This document shows, one piece after another, positions 52,888 to 61,214 of a stretch of 64,000 bases of DNA. Positions within the stretch are counted from its first letter, which is position 1, and each line of letters starts with the position of its first letter. The stretch comes from Chloroflexota bacterium (GTDB taxonomy: Bacteria; Chloroflexota; Dehalococcoidia; DSTF01; RBG-16-68-14). The translations under genes were made by a program, and so were the position numbers. The notes under the pieces are model-generated. The model was not told where the DNA came from and searched no databases. It was given only the letters and a program-made list of their open reading frames with translations. The stretch lies in assembly GCA_029262675.1 (NCBI GenBank), contig JAJCYW010000004.1, positions 124,001 through 188,000 of the forward strand, in the 5' to 3' direction.

Positions 52888-54026
52888 AGAACATGCTGGA
52901 CCGTATACGGTGGACGAAAGTGGGGCCATGGGCACTGGTGCTGCTGGGGGTCATCTCTCTGCTGGCGACGTGGCTCCTGTGGTCCGCGAATACCACAACC
53001 CGTACCCTTGTCTTCAGAGCCACCGCTACGCCCGCAGCCACGGAAGTCGCCACGACCCAGCCCCGGTATCAGTCCAACCATGAGGGCAACGCCGAGCCCG
53101 AGGCCGCTGACTTGGCACACCGCCAGACGGTGCTCGAACGCTTCTCATGCCGCGATTGCCATGGGGTGGGAAAGGGATGGCTGATGCCCGACGACCACTC
53201 GACCATGGCGGAGGAGGGGTGCCAGGAATGCCATGTAGCCGCGCCCGAGCCGCTACCTATCTCGTTGCACCAGAACATGGAACAGGGGGCGGAAGAGCCG
53301 TGCGGCGCCTGCCATTTCGACCAGGTGGGGCTCGCCTCGGTCACGACCGACGCAGCTAGGCTCCCCTCCGCAGCTTCTTCAGCGCCGGCGGGCTGCAATT
53401 CGTGTCACGGCGGCAGCGCCGAAGACCTGCTGCCAAGTAGCCACGCAGAGCGCTCTCAGGCCCTCTCCACCTGCATCGTCTGCCACGAGACGCAACCATT
53501 GGACTCGCCGGCGGTTCCCCACCGCGTCGAAGGATGGGAGCGGTGCGACTTCTGCCACGGGGAACAGCGCTTGACGCCCTTGACCGGGGCCCATGAGGGC
53601 GATGTCGGCGGACAATGCCTCTTCTGCCACTCTGTGACTCAGTTGCCGCCGACGACGCACAGGAATATGGTCTTCGTCGCCCACGACGAGGGAGGATGCA
53701 TGACCTGCCATGCCGAAGACGCGCTGGCACCTCTTCAAGACAGCCACGTCGACCGTGCAGAGCCGCTGTGTGCGCTCTGCCACAACCCGGACGACGAAGA
53801 GGAGGCGCCACCGATTGCTCCTCACCCGCTGGCCCGTACCACCTGCAAGAGCTGCCATTCCGCCAGTCTGGTTGGCACTCTGCCGCTCGACCATACTGAC
53901 CGAGGCGAGGACACGTGTAACGTCTGCCACGACGAGCATCCCGGAGGACCGCCAACGATACCGCACGCTATCGACAACCGCGCCGACTGCACGGATTGCC
54001 ACCAGCCATCCGGGCCGCAACCGTGA
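52884..54026 (+). CDS. Membrane-anchored 12-haem cytochrome c
   Basis: 380 residues. N-terminal membrane anchor about 15-36 (VGPWALVLLGVISLLATWLL), then 12 CXXCH motifs spaced 20-30 residues apart: CRDCH, CQECH, CGACH, CNSCH, CIVCH, CDFCH, CLFCH, CMTCH, CALCH, CKSCH, CNVCH, CTDCH. Haem density is about one per 29 residues with little else, as in nanowire-like or conduit cytochromes. The start overlaps the cytochrome b gene by 4 nt, so it should take electrons from that subunit. Confidence 0.9.
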   Translation: MKNMLDRIRWTKVGPWALVLLGVISLLATWLLWSANTTTRTLVFRATATPAATEVATTQPRYQSNHEGNAEPEAADLAHRQTVLERFSCRDCHGVGKGWLMPDDHSTMAEEGCQECHVAAPEPLPISLHQNMEQGAEEPCGACHFDQVGLASVTTDAARLPSAASSAPAGCNSCHGGSAEDLLPSSHAERSQALSTCIVCHETQPLDSPAVPHRVEGWERCDFCHGEQRLTPLTGAHEGDVGGQCLFCHSVTQLPPTTHRNMVFVAHDEGGCMTCHAEDALAPLQDSHVDRAEPLCALCHNPDDEEEAPPIAPHPLARTTCKSCHSASLVGTLPLDHTDRGEDTCNVCHDEHPGGPPTIPHAIDNRADCTDCHQPSGPQP

Positions 54027-54104
54027 GCTAGCGAGCGGTTCTGCGGTCGCCGCCACTCGGGACCTCACTGCGATGAGCGCCGTCAGGAAAGCACGGCGTG
54101 ACGA

Positions 54105-54314
54105 TCATGCCATGAGCCGCGGAGGCTTCGTCATGATCGGCGCAGGCTGGCGCTGGGCTTTGGCCCGAAGGCAGGCTCGCCGCGCGACCGGGCGATCAGC
54201 ATCCGCGACCCAACATGCGTCATCTGTTTCTTCGAACAGGAGCAAAGCGACAAGCCCCGCCGCGATCGCGCCGTAGCCTAGCGGCCCAGGCGGCGCATCG
54301 ACAGCAACCTTCAC
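54105..54314 (-). CDS. Possible small membrane protein coupled to the NapC-like gene
   Basis: 69 residues from a GTG whose GTGA overlaps the upstream cytochrome stop. One hydrophobic stretch (GYGAIAAGLVALLLF) follows a short N-terminus; the remainder is basic and unremarkable. The overlap favours a real gene, but the second half reads like non-coding sequence. The rest of 54027-54104 shows nothing. Confidence 0.35.
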   Translation of the reverse strand: MKVAVDAPPGPLGYGAIAAGLVALLLFEETDDACWVADADRPVARRACLRAKAQRQPAPIMTKPPRLMA

Positions 54315-55840
54315 TCGATGGGCAGGGGCCGTTCCAGCTCGTCGAGAGGGACGGAAACGTGACAGTAGCTACAGGCAGGCTCGTCGAGTGGATCGCCGCC
54401 GAGTCGCTCCTCGCCCTTATCGCCCAGGTCGTGACACGTGAGGCACTGGCCGCCGCCCAAGCCTCCTTCCAACTGCCGGCCGGTTTCGACATTGACCAAC
54501 TTGGCGTGACAGCGGAAGCAGCCCGTATTGAACTCCCCCTCCGAAATCGGGTGCCCACGGTTGTCCGGGTACGTGAGCCAGCTCGTCCTCATGTGCGGAT
54601 AGAGCACTAATTCAGATATGTGCTCTAGCTCATCGATCGCCTCTCGGATGGATGCCTGCTTGGACGCCGCGATTTCGGGATAGTTGACGTTATAGAAATC
54701 CTCCAACTGCTCGAACCAGCCGTCCTGACTCCAGCGAGCAGCCAATTCTTCAGCACTATTCGGGACAGAGCCGTAGACACCCAGCAACTCTAGGGCCTCC
54801 CGCTTGAGGTACGGTAGGTCGGAATCCAGACGACCGGCGAGGAACGCTTCGTCTATTAGGTCGCCGGGAGGCGGGATCCTGTGCGCTGCCCGATTGTGGC
54901 AGTCAATGCAGTCCATGAGCCGCTCTTCCTCCAGAGGCTCTCGCAGTGACAGGTCTGGGTTCACCCACTCTTCGGTGCCGTCAGGCTTTACCACCTTGGC
55001 CGATGCAATGACCTGGCGCTCGCTGTCGGCCGAGCGGTACCAGAGCTCCGCGGACGTGTGCCAGTGAACGCCGCCGGCCTCCTCCAAGTAGCTGCCGCCA
55101 GTGCCCACTCGGAATGCCAAGGCGCGGGCGTGGACCGTATTCTCCTCGTCAGGGACAACGGAGCGATACACTTTGAGAAAGAGGCCGTACGCCTTCTCGC
55201 GCCAGTGACACCCCTCACAGGTGGCGCGGGCCGGACGCAGATTCTCGATGGGGGCCGGTATCGGCCGGGGGTAGGACCCGGAGAGGACGGCGACGACCTG
55301 GCGCAGGCCGGACAGCTTCGCCTGTGCGTACCAACTGGCGCCCGGTCCAATGTGACATTGCGTGCACTCTACCTCGGCGTGCGCGGAGCGCTTGTAGGGC
55401 TCGTACTGGGGTTCCATAACCGCGTGGCACATGCCCCCGCAGAACGTCGGCGAATCCATGAAGTGCGCAGCGCGGAAGCCCCCAGCAGCCACCAGAGCCG
55501 TGAATACTAAGGTGAGCATGGCGAACGCTGCAAGCCCGATCAGGTGGCGTGCGTTGCCGAAGTCCAGCTTTAAGGCCACCGGTATCCGCTCGCCGCGACG
55601 GGCAGCAGCGGCCTGTCGGCGTCTCTCCCAAAGCATGCCCGCCGGAATCAATATGAGGCCCAAGGCGAACAGCGATGGTACTCCGGTCCAGACCAGCATG
55701 CCGAGGTAGGGGTTGGTTTCCACCTGAAAGATCTGCGTCCCGAGGAGGAAGATCAGAGCAAAATTGCCCGTCGCGGCGAGCGCTGCCCCCAAGAAGGTGA
55801 TGGGGTTCAGGGCGACGTGCCGCGTCCTGGGCGAGTTCAC
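54311..55840 (-). CDS. Multiheme cytochrome c with membrane domain (NapC/NirT-like)
   Basis: 509 residues from GTG at 55840. Three membrane segments in the first 120 residues, then haem sites FCGGMCH (a CX3CH), CTQCH, CEGCH, CIDCH, CFRCH, CLTCH and CSYCH: seven in all. The early part (MDSPTFCGGMCHAVMEPQYE) resembles NapC/NrfH quinol-oxidising cytochromes; the C-terminal half is longer than in that family. It is convergent with the 12-haem gene. Likely a quinol-to-periplasm electron carrier. Confidence 0.87.
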   Translation of the reverse strand: MNSPRTRHVALNPITFLGAALAATGNFALIFLLGTQIFQVETNPYLGMLVWTGVPSLFALGLILIPAGMLWERRRQAAAARRGERIPVALKLDFGNARHLIGLAAFAMLTLVFTALVAAGGFRAAHFMDSPTFCGGMCHAVMEPQYEPYKRSAHAEVECTQCHIGPGASWYAQAKLSGLRQVVAVLSGSYPRPIPAPIENLRPARATCEGCHWREKAYGLFLKVYRSVVPDEENTVHARALAFRVGTGGSYLEEAGGVHWHTSAELWYRSADSERQVIASAKVVKPDGTEEWVNPDLSLREPLEEERLMDCIDCHNRAAHRIPPPGDLIDEAFLAGRLDSDLPYLKREALELLGVYGSVPNSAEELAARWSQDGWFEQLEDFYNVNYPEIAASKQASIREAIDELEHISELVLYPHMRTSWLTYPDNRGHPISEGEFNTGCFRCHAKLVNVETGRQLEGGLGGGQCLTCHDLGDKGEERLGGDPLDEPACSYCHVSVPLDELERPLPIE

Positions 55841-55853
55841 AGCGCCCTCCGGT

Positions 55854-55955
55854 CTAGTGGGACAATAAATGGCCTCCCTGGCCGGCCAGGCGCATTAGTG
55901 AGAGCGAACTGACAAACAGCGCCAATAGCACGCCAGCCCGGCAGATACGACACAA
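55854..55955 (-). CDS. Possible 33-residue membrane peptide
   Basis: TTG at 55955 with GAGGTGA just upstream; reads CRICRAGVLLALFVSSLSLM after the start and ends near HLLSH, one membrane helix. It lies 14 nt before the NapC-like start. A GTG frame at 55953 in another phase is also open and ends in the GTGA of the next gene, so either could be a leader. Apart from these frames, 55841-56188 between the divergent genes shows nothing recognisable. Confidence 0.3.
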   Translation of the reverse strand: MCRICRAGVLLALFVSSLSLMRLAGQGGHLLSH

Positions 55956-56188
55956 TGTCACCTCGATTCTAGATTAGTGGAGCCTGCGTCTGAAGCCACG
56001 TACCATTCGGTAGATTTCCGTACGGCAAGTTGGCATAGGCATGAATGTACCGACCGAGGGCGCTTTGAACGGAAGTGACGCCAGGGCTCTGCGCGGAAGG
56101 AACCGGAGAACCGCCTGCGACATGGCGCCGACGAATTTCGTGCCGCCCCTGGACTCACAAGCTGCTGTACGATACTCCTGAAGCTGCC

Positions 56189-57019
56189 ATGACCAGCGAC
56201 GTTCCCGCCGTTCCGCTACACACGGCCGTACGGCGAGCACTTCGGCCGCCGCTGCCGAAGGAGCATGGCACGTGGGCATGGCTGCTTCTTCCCGCTCTCA
56301 TAGGCCTTCTCGCTATCGGCTGGCCCAGCGCACCTGCCTGGCTTGTCTTCGGTAGTGCCGTGTTTGGCTTTCTGCTGCGGGCGGCCATGGACGGTTGGAG
56401 GGCCAGCCAGCCGCGGCGGCACCAGTATCTGGTGTGGGCCGTGGTATTCGGGATCGGTCTCCATCTGATGATCGTCCCGCCAGTCACACACTGGCACCGT
56501 TGGGTGCTACTCCCCCTAGGCGCCGGTATAGGTATCGGTCCTCTCTCTGTGCAGACCGTTCGCTGGCTCCGCATACAGAGGCGCGTGCTCGGTGAGGCCG
56601 TCGTCGTCGCGTCGCTGTCGCTACTGGCCCCGGCCGTCGCATACGCCGGCACAGGGGAGTTCGATAGGTGGACAGGGTTCCTCTGGTTGCCGGCGGCGCT
56701 CTATCTCTGGGGCAGCATCACCTTCGTGAGGATGTCCCTGGCGCCCGACACATCGAGAGCGACCCGTATGCGGCAGGAGCGCCGGCGAACAGCTGCGCTC
56801 TACCACGCAGGCCTGCCTGTAGCTCTCGCGGCCTCTGTCGCTGGCGGCGCCATTCCCGCTCTGGTCACCCTGGCGTACATACCGATGATGGCGAAAGCGG
56901 CGTACGCCCTGTGGTGCAACGCGCCAGCGGATTCTGTTCAGAAACTCGGAATCTGGGAGGCGATCCACGCCGCTGCGTTCGCTGCCCTGCTCATCACCTT
57001 GTACCGCCTGGCGGGGTGA
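56189..57019 (+). CDS. YwiC-like membrane protein
   Basis: 276 residues from the ATG at 56189 (MTSDVPAVPLH). Starts after a basic segment with PLPKEHGTWAWLLLPALIG, the hallmark of the YwiC-like family, followed by about eight membrane helices. Family members are often found near anaerobic nitrate respiration and cytochrome genes, but their biochemical role is not known to me. It is divergent from the NapC-like cytochrome gene and convergent with the NHL gene. Confidence 0.78.
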   Translation: MTSDVPAVPLHTAVRRALRPPLPKEHGTWAWLLLPALIGLLAIGWPSAPAWLVFGSAVFGFLLRAAMDGWRASQPRRHQYLVWAVVFGIGLHLMIVPPVTHWHRWVLLPLGAGIGIGPLSVQTVRWLRIQRRVLGEAVVVASLSLLAPAVAYAGTGEFDRWTGFLWLPAALYLWGSITFVRMSLAPDTSRATRMRQERRRTAALYHAGLPVALAASVAGGAIPALVTLAYIPMMAKAAYALWCNAPADSVQKLGIWEAIHAAAFAALLITLYRLAG

Positions 57020-57348
57020 GAGCGAGCCCAGTCGCACCAATTGGGCTATACGGCCTTCGGTGCCGGCGCGGTACCAACACGAAGCCCCCGTCACCCCCAG
57101 TCGTCGCGGCCACTTGAGGTGATGATGGCAGTGCTGCCCCGCCCGGAAGCCAATCTTGGCCCAATGTCGTGCGAGGTGTACTGGTAGAGGGAGCGGGGGT
57201 ACAACGAATGGGCGGAAACACACCGCCCAGGAGAACACCAATCAACGGAGGAACATCAGATCGGCCTCGCCCAGAGGCCTCAGGTTACTCGAGATCTGCG
57301 GGCGGCCGGGCGCAACCGAACGGACCTGCTGCCGCAGACGTCCGCCTG
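57020..57348. other. Gene-free interval between convergent genes
   Basis: 330 nt between the YwiC-like gene and the minus-strand NHL gene. I find no convincing frame, tRNA or strong hairpin. Confidence 0.5.
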
Positions 57349-58437
57349 TTAGCCGCTCTCGTCGACTACGTCCACCTCCGGCGGAGACGGGCCAAACAGC
57401 TCCAGCGTGACAAGTCCAACGAAGCGGTCCATCACGTACAGCCTGGTTCCGGCGAGCGACAATCCGGCCGGTGCCCGAAACAGCGAGGTAGAGGCCGGGT
57501 CTGCCGGATCTTGGCGGCCGATGAAGCCCAGGTATCCCCCGTCGGCGGCGAATACCTGGACTGCGGTCATGAGGCCATCGCTGACGAAGACGCGACCCTC
57601 TTCGTCCACGGCCACCCCCTTGGGGCGCGACAGCGTACCTGTCGTGTCCCCCAACCGTCCGAACTCGGCGACGAAGGCGCCACCCCGGGACAGCTTCACC
57701 ACGCGTCCATTCAGAGTGTCCACGACGTAGATACTACCCGCCTCGTCGATTGCCAGGGCGCCGGGCACGTTGAATCCCTCGGAGCCTCCCGCGCGTGTTC
57801 CGGTTCCTGCTGACCATACAACGCCACCGTTTTCGTCCAACCGAACCACGCGATGGTTATCGGCATCCGACACGACGATGCCGCCATCTGAGGCAACAGC
57901 CACTCCGATGGGTCGTGGTGCTTGTTCGTCGGCGGCGATGGGTCGCAGCGAGAGGACTTTCTGCAAGCGTCCTGATAGGTCTAGCACTAGTATCTCCGCG
58001 GACAAGGAGTTGGCGACGAAGAGGCGACTGCCATCGCTGGCGATGGCCATCGGGTGCTGCACGTCCTGCCCTGCGTAAGAGTCGCTGTCGAATGAAGCGA
58101 GGACGCGACCACTTTCGTTCAACTTCAGGATGCGGCCGTTTCCCGCATCGACGACAAAGAACGCGTCTCCTACGACCGCGACGGCGGCTGGCAGTGCCCA
58201 CTGCTGTTCGACCGGCTGTTCAAGCACGCCGACCAGTGACGAAGGGTAGACGCGCTGGGAGACGCCAGACATGTGCTCGGCAGCCGTGTCTTCTTCTGCA
58301 GTCTCACCCGGCAGGATCAAGGCGCCGATAGCTAGGCCGATCACGACCGCCAATGATGCTCCCAAGAGCAGCTTCAACCCAAGGTGACTCTCGGTCGGCT
58401 GGCTCCCGGCCATCGGTCCTCGCGAAACGCCTTCCAT
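57349..58437 (-). CDS. Membrane-anchored NHL-repeat beta-propeller
   Basis: 362 residues. Membrane segment about 20-43 (LKLLLGASLAVVIGLAIGAL), then about six NHL repeats such as AVVGDAFFVVDAGNGRILKL, GVAVASDGGIVVSDADNHRV, ALAIDEAGSIYVVDTLNGRV and GVAVDEEGRVFVSDG. Similar in architecture to the protein at 38793. Last gene of the minus-strand NrfCD-like operon, 9 nt after a hexaheme cytochrome; a docking or scaffold role for that complex is plausible. Confidence 0.85.
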   Translation of the reverse strand: MEGVSRGPMAGSQPTESHLGLKLLLGASLAVVIGLAIGALILPGETAEEDTAAEHMSGVSQRVYPSSLVGVLEQPVEQQWALPAAVAVVGDAFFVVDAGNGRILKLNESGRVLASFDSDSYAGQDVQHPMAIASDGSRLFVANSLSAEILVLDLSGRLQKVLSLRPIAADEQAPRPIGVAVASDGGIVVSDADNHRVVRLDENGGVVWSAGTGTRAGGSEGFNVPGALAIDEAGSIYVVDTLNGRVVKLSRGGAFVAEFGRLGDTTGTLSRPKGVAVDEEGRVFVSDGLMTAVQVFAADGGYLGFIGRQDPADPASTSLFRAPAGLSLAGTRLYVMDRFVGLVTLELFGPSPPEVDVVDESG

Positions 58438-58446
58438 TATTCTTGG

Positions 58447-59151
58447 CTACTCCCTCCCCCAGCCGAAGTGGCAGTTCAGGCAGAGAGGCAGAAAGGCCTC
58501 GTGCGATGACTCGAAGGGCATCGAGTTGAACTCCGTGCCTGGCACGCCCCCGTGCGTGGCGTGGCAGCTCAGGCACTTAACGAAGGTGCCTGGTGCGGTC
58601 CCCTCCGAGTTCCATAAGCGGGTGCCGCTGAAGTCGCCGTGGTCGGGGTCCCACGTGCCGTCCTCGGGCTCCACGCCTGTCGCACGGGCGTCCACGTCCA
58701 CCGGATGGTCGTCCGGTCCGGCATCCTGGTGGCAGCTCCGGCAGAAGTTGGCATTGCCGGCCACCTTGACGAACCTGTTGTTGTCGGCTCCGTGTGGATC
58801 GTGACACAGGTCGCAGTCCTGGCCCCGGACGCCCGAATCTGTCACGTGCATCGTTCGGTCCGTGCTGAAGGCATACATTCCTTCCCAGGTAACCGTCCCG
58901 TCGTGGCAACTGAAGCATAGGGTCTTCATGCCAGCCAGCGGGCCGCCTGCACTGGGGTCGCGTGCCCAGAGAATCTCGCCGCCGTCCTCCCGCGGCAGGT
59001 GACAGTACACGCAGGGCGAATCTCCAGGCGCCGCCAGATCGTGCGGCGTCCCATGTACGTCCTCCGATTCGCCTAGGACGCGTTCCGCGCCGACGGTCAC
59101 CACTAAGACGACGGCCACGAGGGCGAGCACCCAGACTGCGCTTCTCATCAT
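58447..59151 (-). CDS. Hexaheme cytochrome c (doubled-CXXCH type)
   Basis: 234 residues from the ATG at 59151; a GGAG and a TGAGATGATG arrangement couple it to the NrfD gene. Signal/anchor about 1-28, then six CXXCH: CVYCH, CFSCH, CDLCH, CRSCH, CLSCH, CLNCH, several with a trailing His (CDLCHDPH, CLSCHATH). It would accept electrons from, or donate to, the NrfD/FeS membrane module. Confidence 0.9.
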   Translation of the reverse strand: MMRSAVWVLALVAVVLVVTVGAERVLGESEDVHGTPHDLAAPGDSPCVYCHLPREDGGEILWARDPSAGGPLAGMKTLCFSCHDGTVTWEGMYAFSTDRTMHVTDSGVRGQDCDLCHDPHGADNNRFVKVAGNANFCRSCHQDAGPDDHPVDVDARATGVEPEDGTWDPDHGDFSGTRLWNSEGTAPGTFVKCLSCHATHGGVPGTEFNSMPFESSHEAFLPLCLNCHFGWGRE

Positions 59152-59152
59152 C

Positions 59153-60412
59153 TCACTCAAGCTCCCGCGCCCGCGCGCCGCCTGCCAAACCTGCTCCTGC
59201 CCTCCAGATGGGCGCGGCAACTGCTTCCGGCGGCGCCCGGCCAGGATCGATAGCAACGGCATCCGGTTCGTCTCCAGGGCGGCCCCAGGGTGGGATGAAG
59301 CTCACGATGACGGTGAAGATGTAGAATGGCAATATCATGAGGACCGTTGCCGCCAGCACGCCCTCTCGCCCTCCCAGCGTCGGCGTGTACGTCAACAGGC
59401 CCCGCAGGCTCTTCGAGAGGAGCTGACCGCCGATGACCACGTTCCAGCGCATGGCGAACACGCCGATGAGCACGCAAAGGGCGGCCACAAATGCCACCCA
59501 GGGCCTGTGTCCCCCGCGGACGAGGCCGATGGCGATGGCGTGCAGGAGCAGAACGGGCACGAGTGAACCCAGGCCGAACTGGATCCCGAAGTAGCTGATC
59601 GGGATCCCTTCGGTAAGGAGCCGAGAGATGATTTCCCAACTCTCCTCGGCTTGGTAGATCATGCTCAAGATCTCAAGCCCTTCCAGGGCCAGGTCCACCA
59701 GCAGGATCGCCAGCAACCACTTGACCAACGATGTTACGCAGTCTTCATCTAGCGGCCTGCCGAGCAGCTTCATCGTCGCGATATACATCACGATGAGCAG
59801 CGCTATACCGGATACGATGGCCGACATCAGGAAGATGGCGGGCATCAGCGGAGTCGACCACCACGGGTTCGCCTTGAGCGACCCGAACAGGAAGCCGACA
59901 TATCCGTGCAACAGGGCGGCCATAGGAATGCCGATGCCTGCCAGCGCTCTGATCACCTTCTCGTCCATGATGCGTGCTTTCTCGTCTATCTCATGCACCC
60001 CCAGCGTGAGGGCCTCGTAGACCAGTCGTTTGGGGCCCGTGGTCGTCGCAGCGTAGTGGATGATGTCCGGACGGAAGACCAGCCAGGTCTCGACAAGCAC
60101 CAAGACGAGATAGGCCAGCCAGATGTAGCCGAAGCCCGCCATCGCCGACGTGAAGTTGGGCGTGAGGAAGATCATGAAGGCCCGCTCAGGTCTGCCCAGG
60201 TGAGCCTGCAGAGGAAGCGGCGCGACCAGGAGAAACGCAAGCGCCATCACCAGCGAAAACGAAGCGACGGGCTTCAAGGTCTTTACGTTGAGCACGTGGT
60301 ACAGCGACGACACCACGAACGCACCGGCCACCAGCCCCGTGATGAACGGGTACAAGACAATGAGGATGCTCCACCCGATCTCGATCTCGTTGGGATACGC
60401 GAAACCGTCCAT
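59153..60412 (-). CDS. NrfD/PsrC-family quinone-binding membrane subunit
   Basis: 419 residues, about nine or ten membrane helices: IEIGWSILIVLYPFITGLVA at the start, then LVAPLPLQAHLGRPERAFMI, with the conserved region before helix 3, and FGYIWLAYLVLVLVETWLVF. The family (NrfD, PsrC, ActC, HybB) binds menaquinone and contacts an FeS subunit. It starts 2 nt after the ferredoxin subunit stop. The C-terminal cytosolic tail is about 45 residues and Pro/Ala-rich. Confidence 0.9.
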   Translation of the reverse strand: MDGFAYPNEIEIGWSILIVLYPFITGLVAGAFVVSSLYHVLNVKTLKPVASFSLVMALAFLLVAPLPLQAHLGRPERAFMIFLTPNFTSAMAGFGYIWLAYLVLVLVETWLVFRPDIIHYAATTTGPKRLVYEALTLGVHEIDEKARIMDEKVIRALAGIGIPMAALLHGYVGFLFGSLKANPWWSTPLMPAIFLMSAIVSGIALLIVMYIATMKLLGRPLDEDCVTSLVKWLLAILLVDLALEGLEILSMIYQAEESWEIISRLLTEGIPISYFGIQFGLGSLVPVLLLHAIAIGLVRGGHRPWVAFVAALCVLIGVFAMRWNVVIGGQLLSKSLRGLLTYTPTLGGREGVLAATVLMILPFYIFTVIVSFIPPWGRPGDEPDAVAIDPGRAPPEAVAAPIWRAGAGLAGGARARELE

Positions 60413-60414
60413 TA

Positions 60415-61212
60415 CTACTGCACCGCCGAGTCCAGATTGAGATACGCTATCTGCGGCTTGGTCCCCAATTCAGGCTTCAGGACGTGGACGCGTCGCTCCG
60501 CCAGAGTCTTGCTGACTTCACTTTCCGGATCTCGCAGATCTCCGAATATCCGAGCTCCGACAGGACATGCCTCCACGCACGCGGGCAGCATTCCCTTGGT
60601 GATCCGGTGGTAGCACCACGTGCACTTGTCCGCGACACGCTCGTCCGGATCGAGATAACGCGAGCCGTACGGGCACGCCTGAATGCAGTACCGGCAGCCG
60701 ATGCACCTGTCCTTGTGGACCAGGACCGCACCGTCAGCGGTTTTGAAGCTGGCGCCCACTGGACAGACCTGCACACAGGGAGAGACGTCACACTGATTGC
60801 AGATCTTGGGGACGAAGAAACTCTTGGTGATCTTCTTTCCCCGGGCTTCCTCGGGCAGCTCTTCGCCGTAGAAACCGTTGATTCCGGCCTCAGGCGAGTC
60901 GACATGTACTTCCCCGTCGTCTGTAAATGTGTAGCGTTCTATCCACGTCCGGTTGTACTCCGGATGCGGTGAGATATTGTTCTCTCTCTTGCATGCCCGC
61001 GCGCAGCGCCCGCAACCGATGCACTTGGCGGTGTCGATGACGTAAGCCCAGTCGTGATCCTCAACGCGGTAGTCGCTGTTAGCGTCTCCCGCCTGAGCAT
61101 CCGCCGCCGGCGTCGATGGCGGGGATACGATGCCCCGCATGGTGTAGACCAGTAGCCCGCCGAAGCTGGCATTGGTGCCGAGAACGATGAACCTTCGCCT
61201 TGAGATAGCCAC
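60415..61212 (-). CDS. Tat-exported four-cluster ferredoxin subunit (NrfC/PsrB/DmsB type)
   Basis: 265 residues from a GTG with AAGGAGG upstream. Tat signal ISRRRFIVLGTNASFGG, so the protein lies outside the membrane. Four cysteine clusters: CIGCGRCARACKREN, CNQCDVSPCVQVCP, CIGCRYCIQACP, and CTWCYHRITKGM with CVEACP. This matches the four-cluster electron-transfer subunits that sit between NrfD and a catalytic or cytochrome partner. Neighbouring subunits are two hexaheme cytochromes, not a molybdoenzyme. Confidence 0.92.
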   Translation of the reverse strand: MAISRRRFIVLGTNASFGGLLVYTMRGIVSPPSTPAADAQAGDANSDYRVEDHDWAYVIDTAKCIGCGRCARACKRENNISPHPEYNRTWIERYTFTDDGEVHVDSPEAGINGFYGEELPEEARGKKITKSFFVPKICNQCDVSPCVQVCPVGASFKTADGAVLVHKDRCIGCRYCIQACPYGSRYLDPDERVADKCTWCYHRITKGMLPACVEACPVGARIFGDLRDPESEVSKTLAERRVHVLKPELGTKPQIAYLNLDSAVQ

Positions 61213-61214
61213 CC

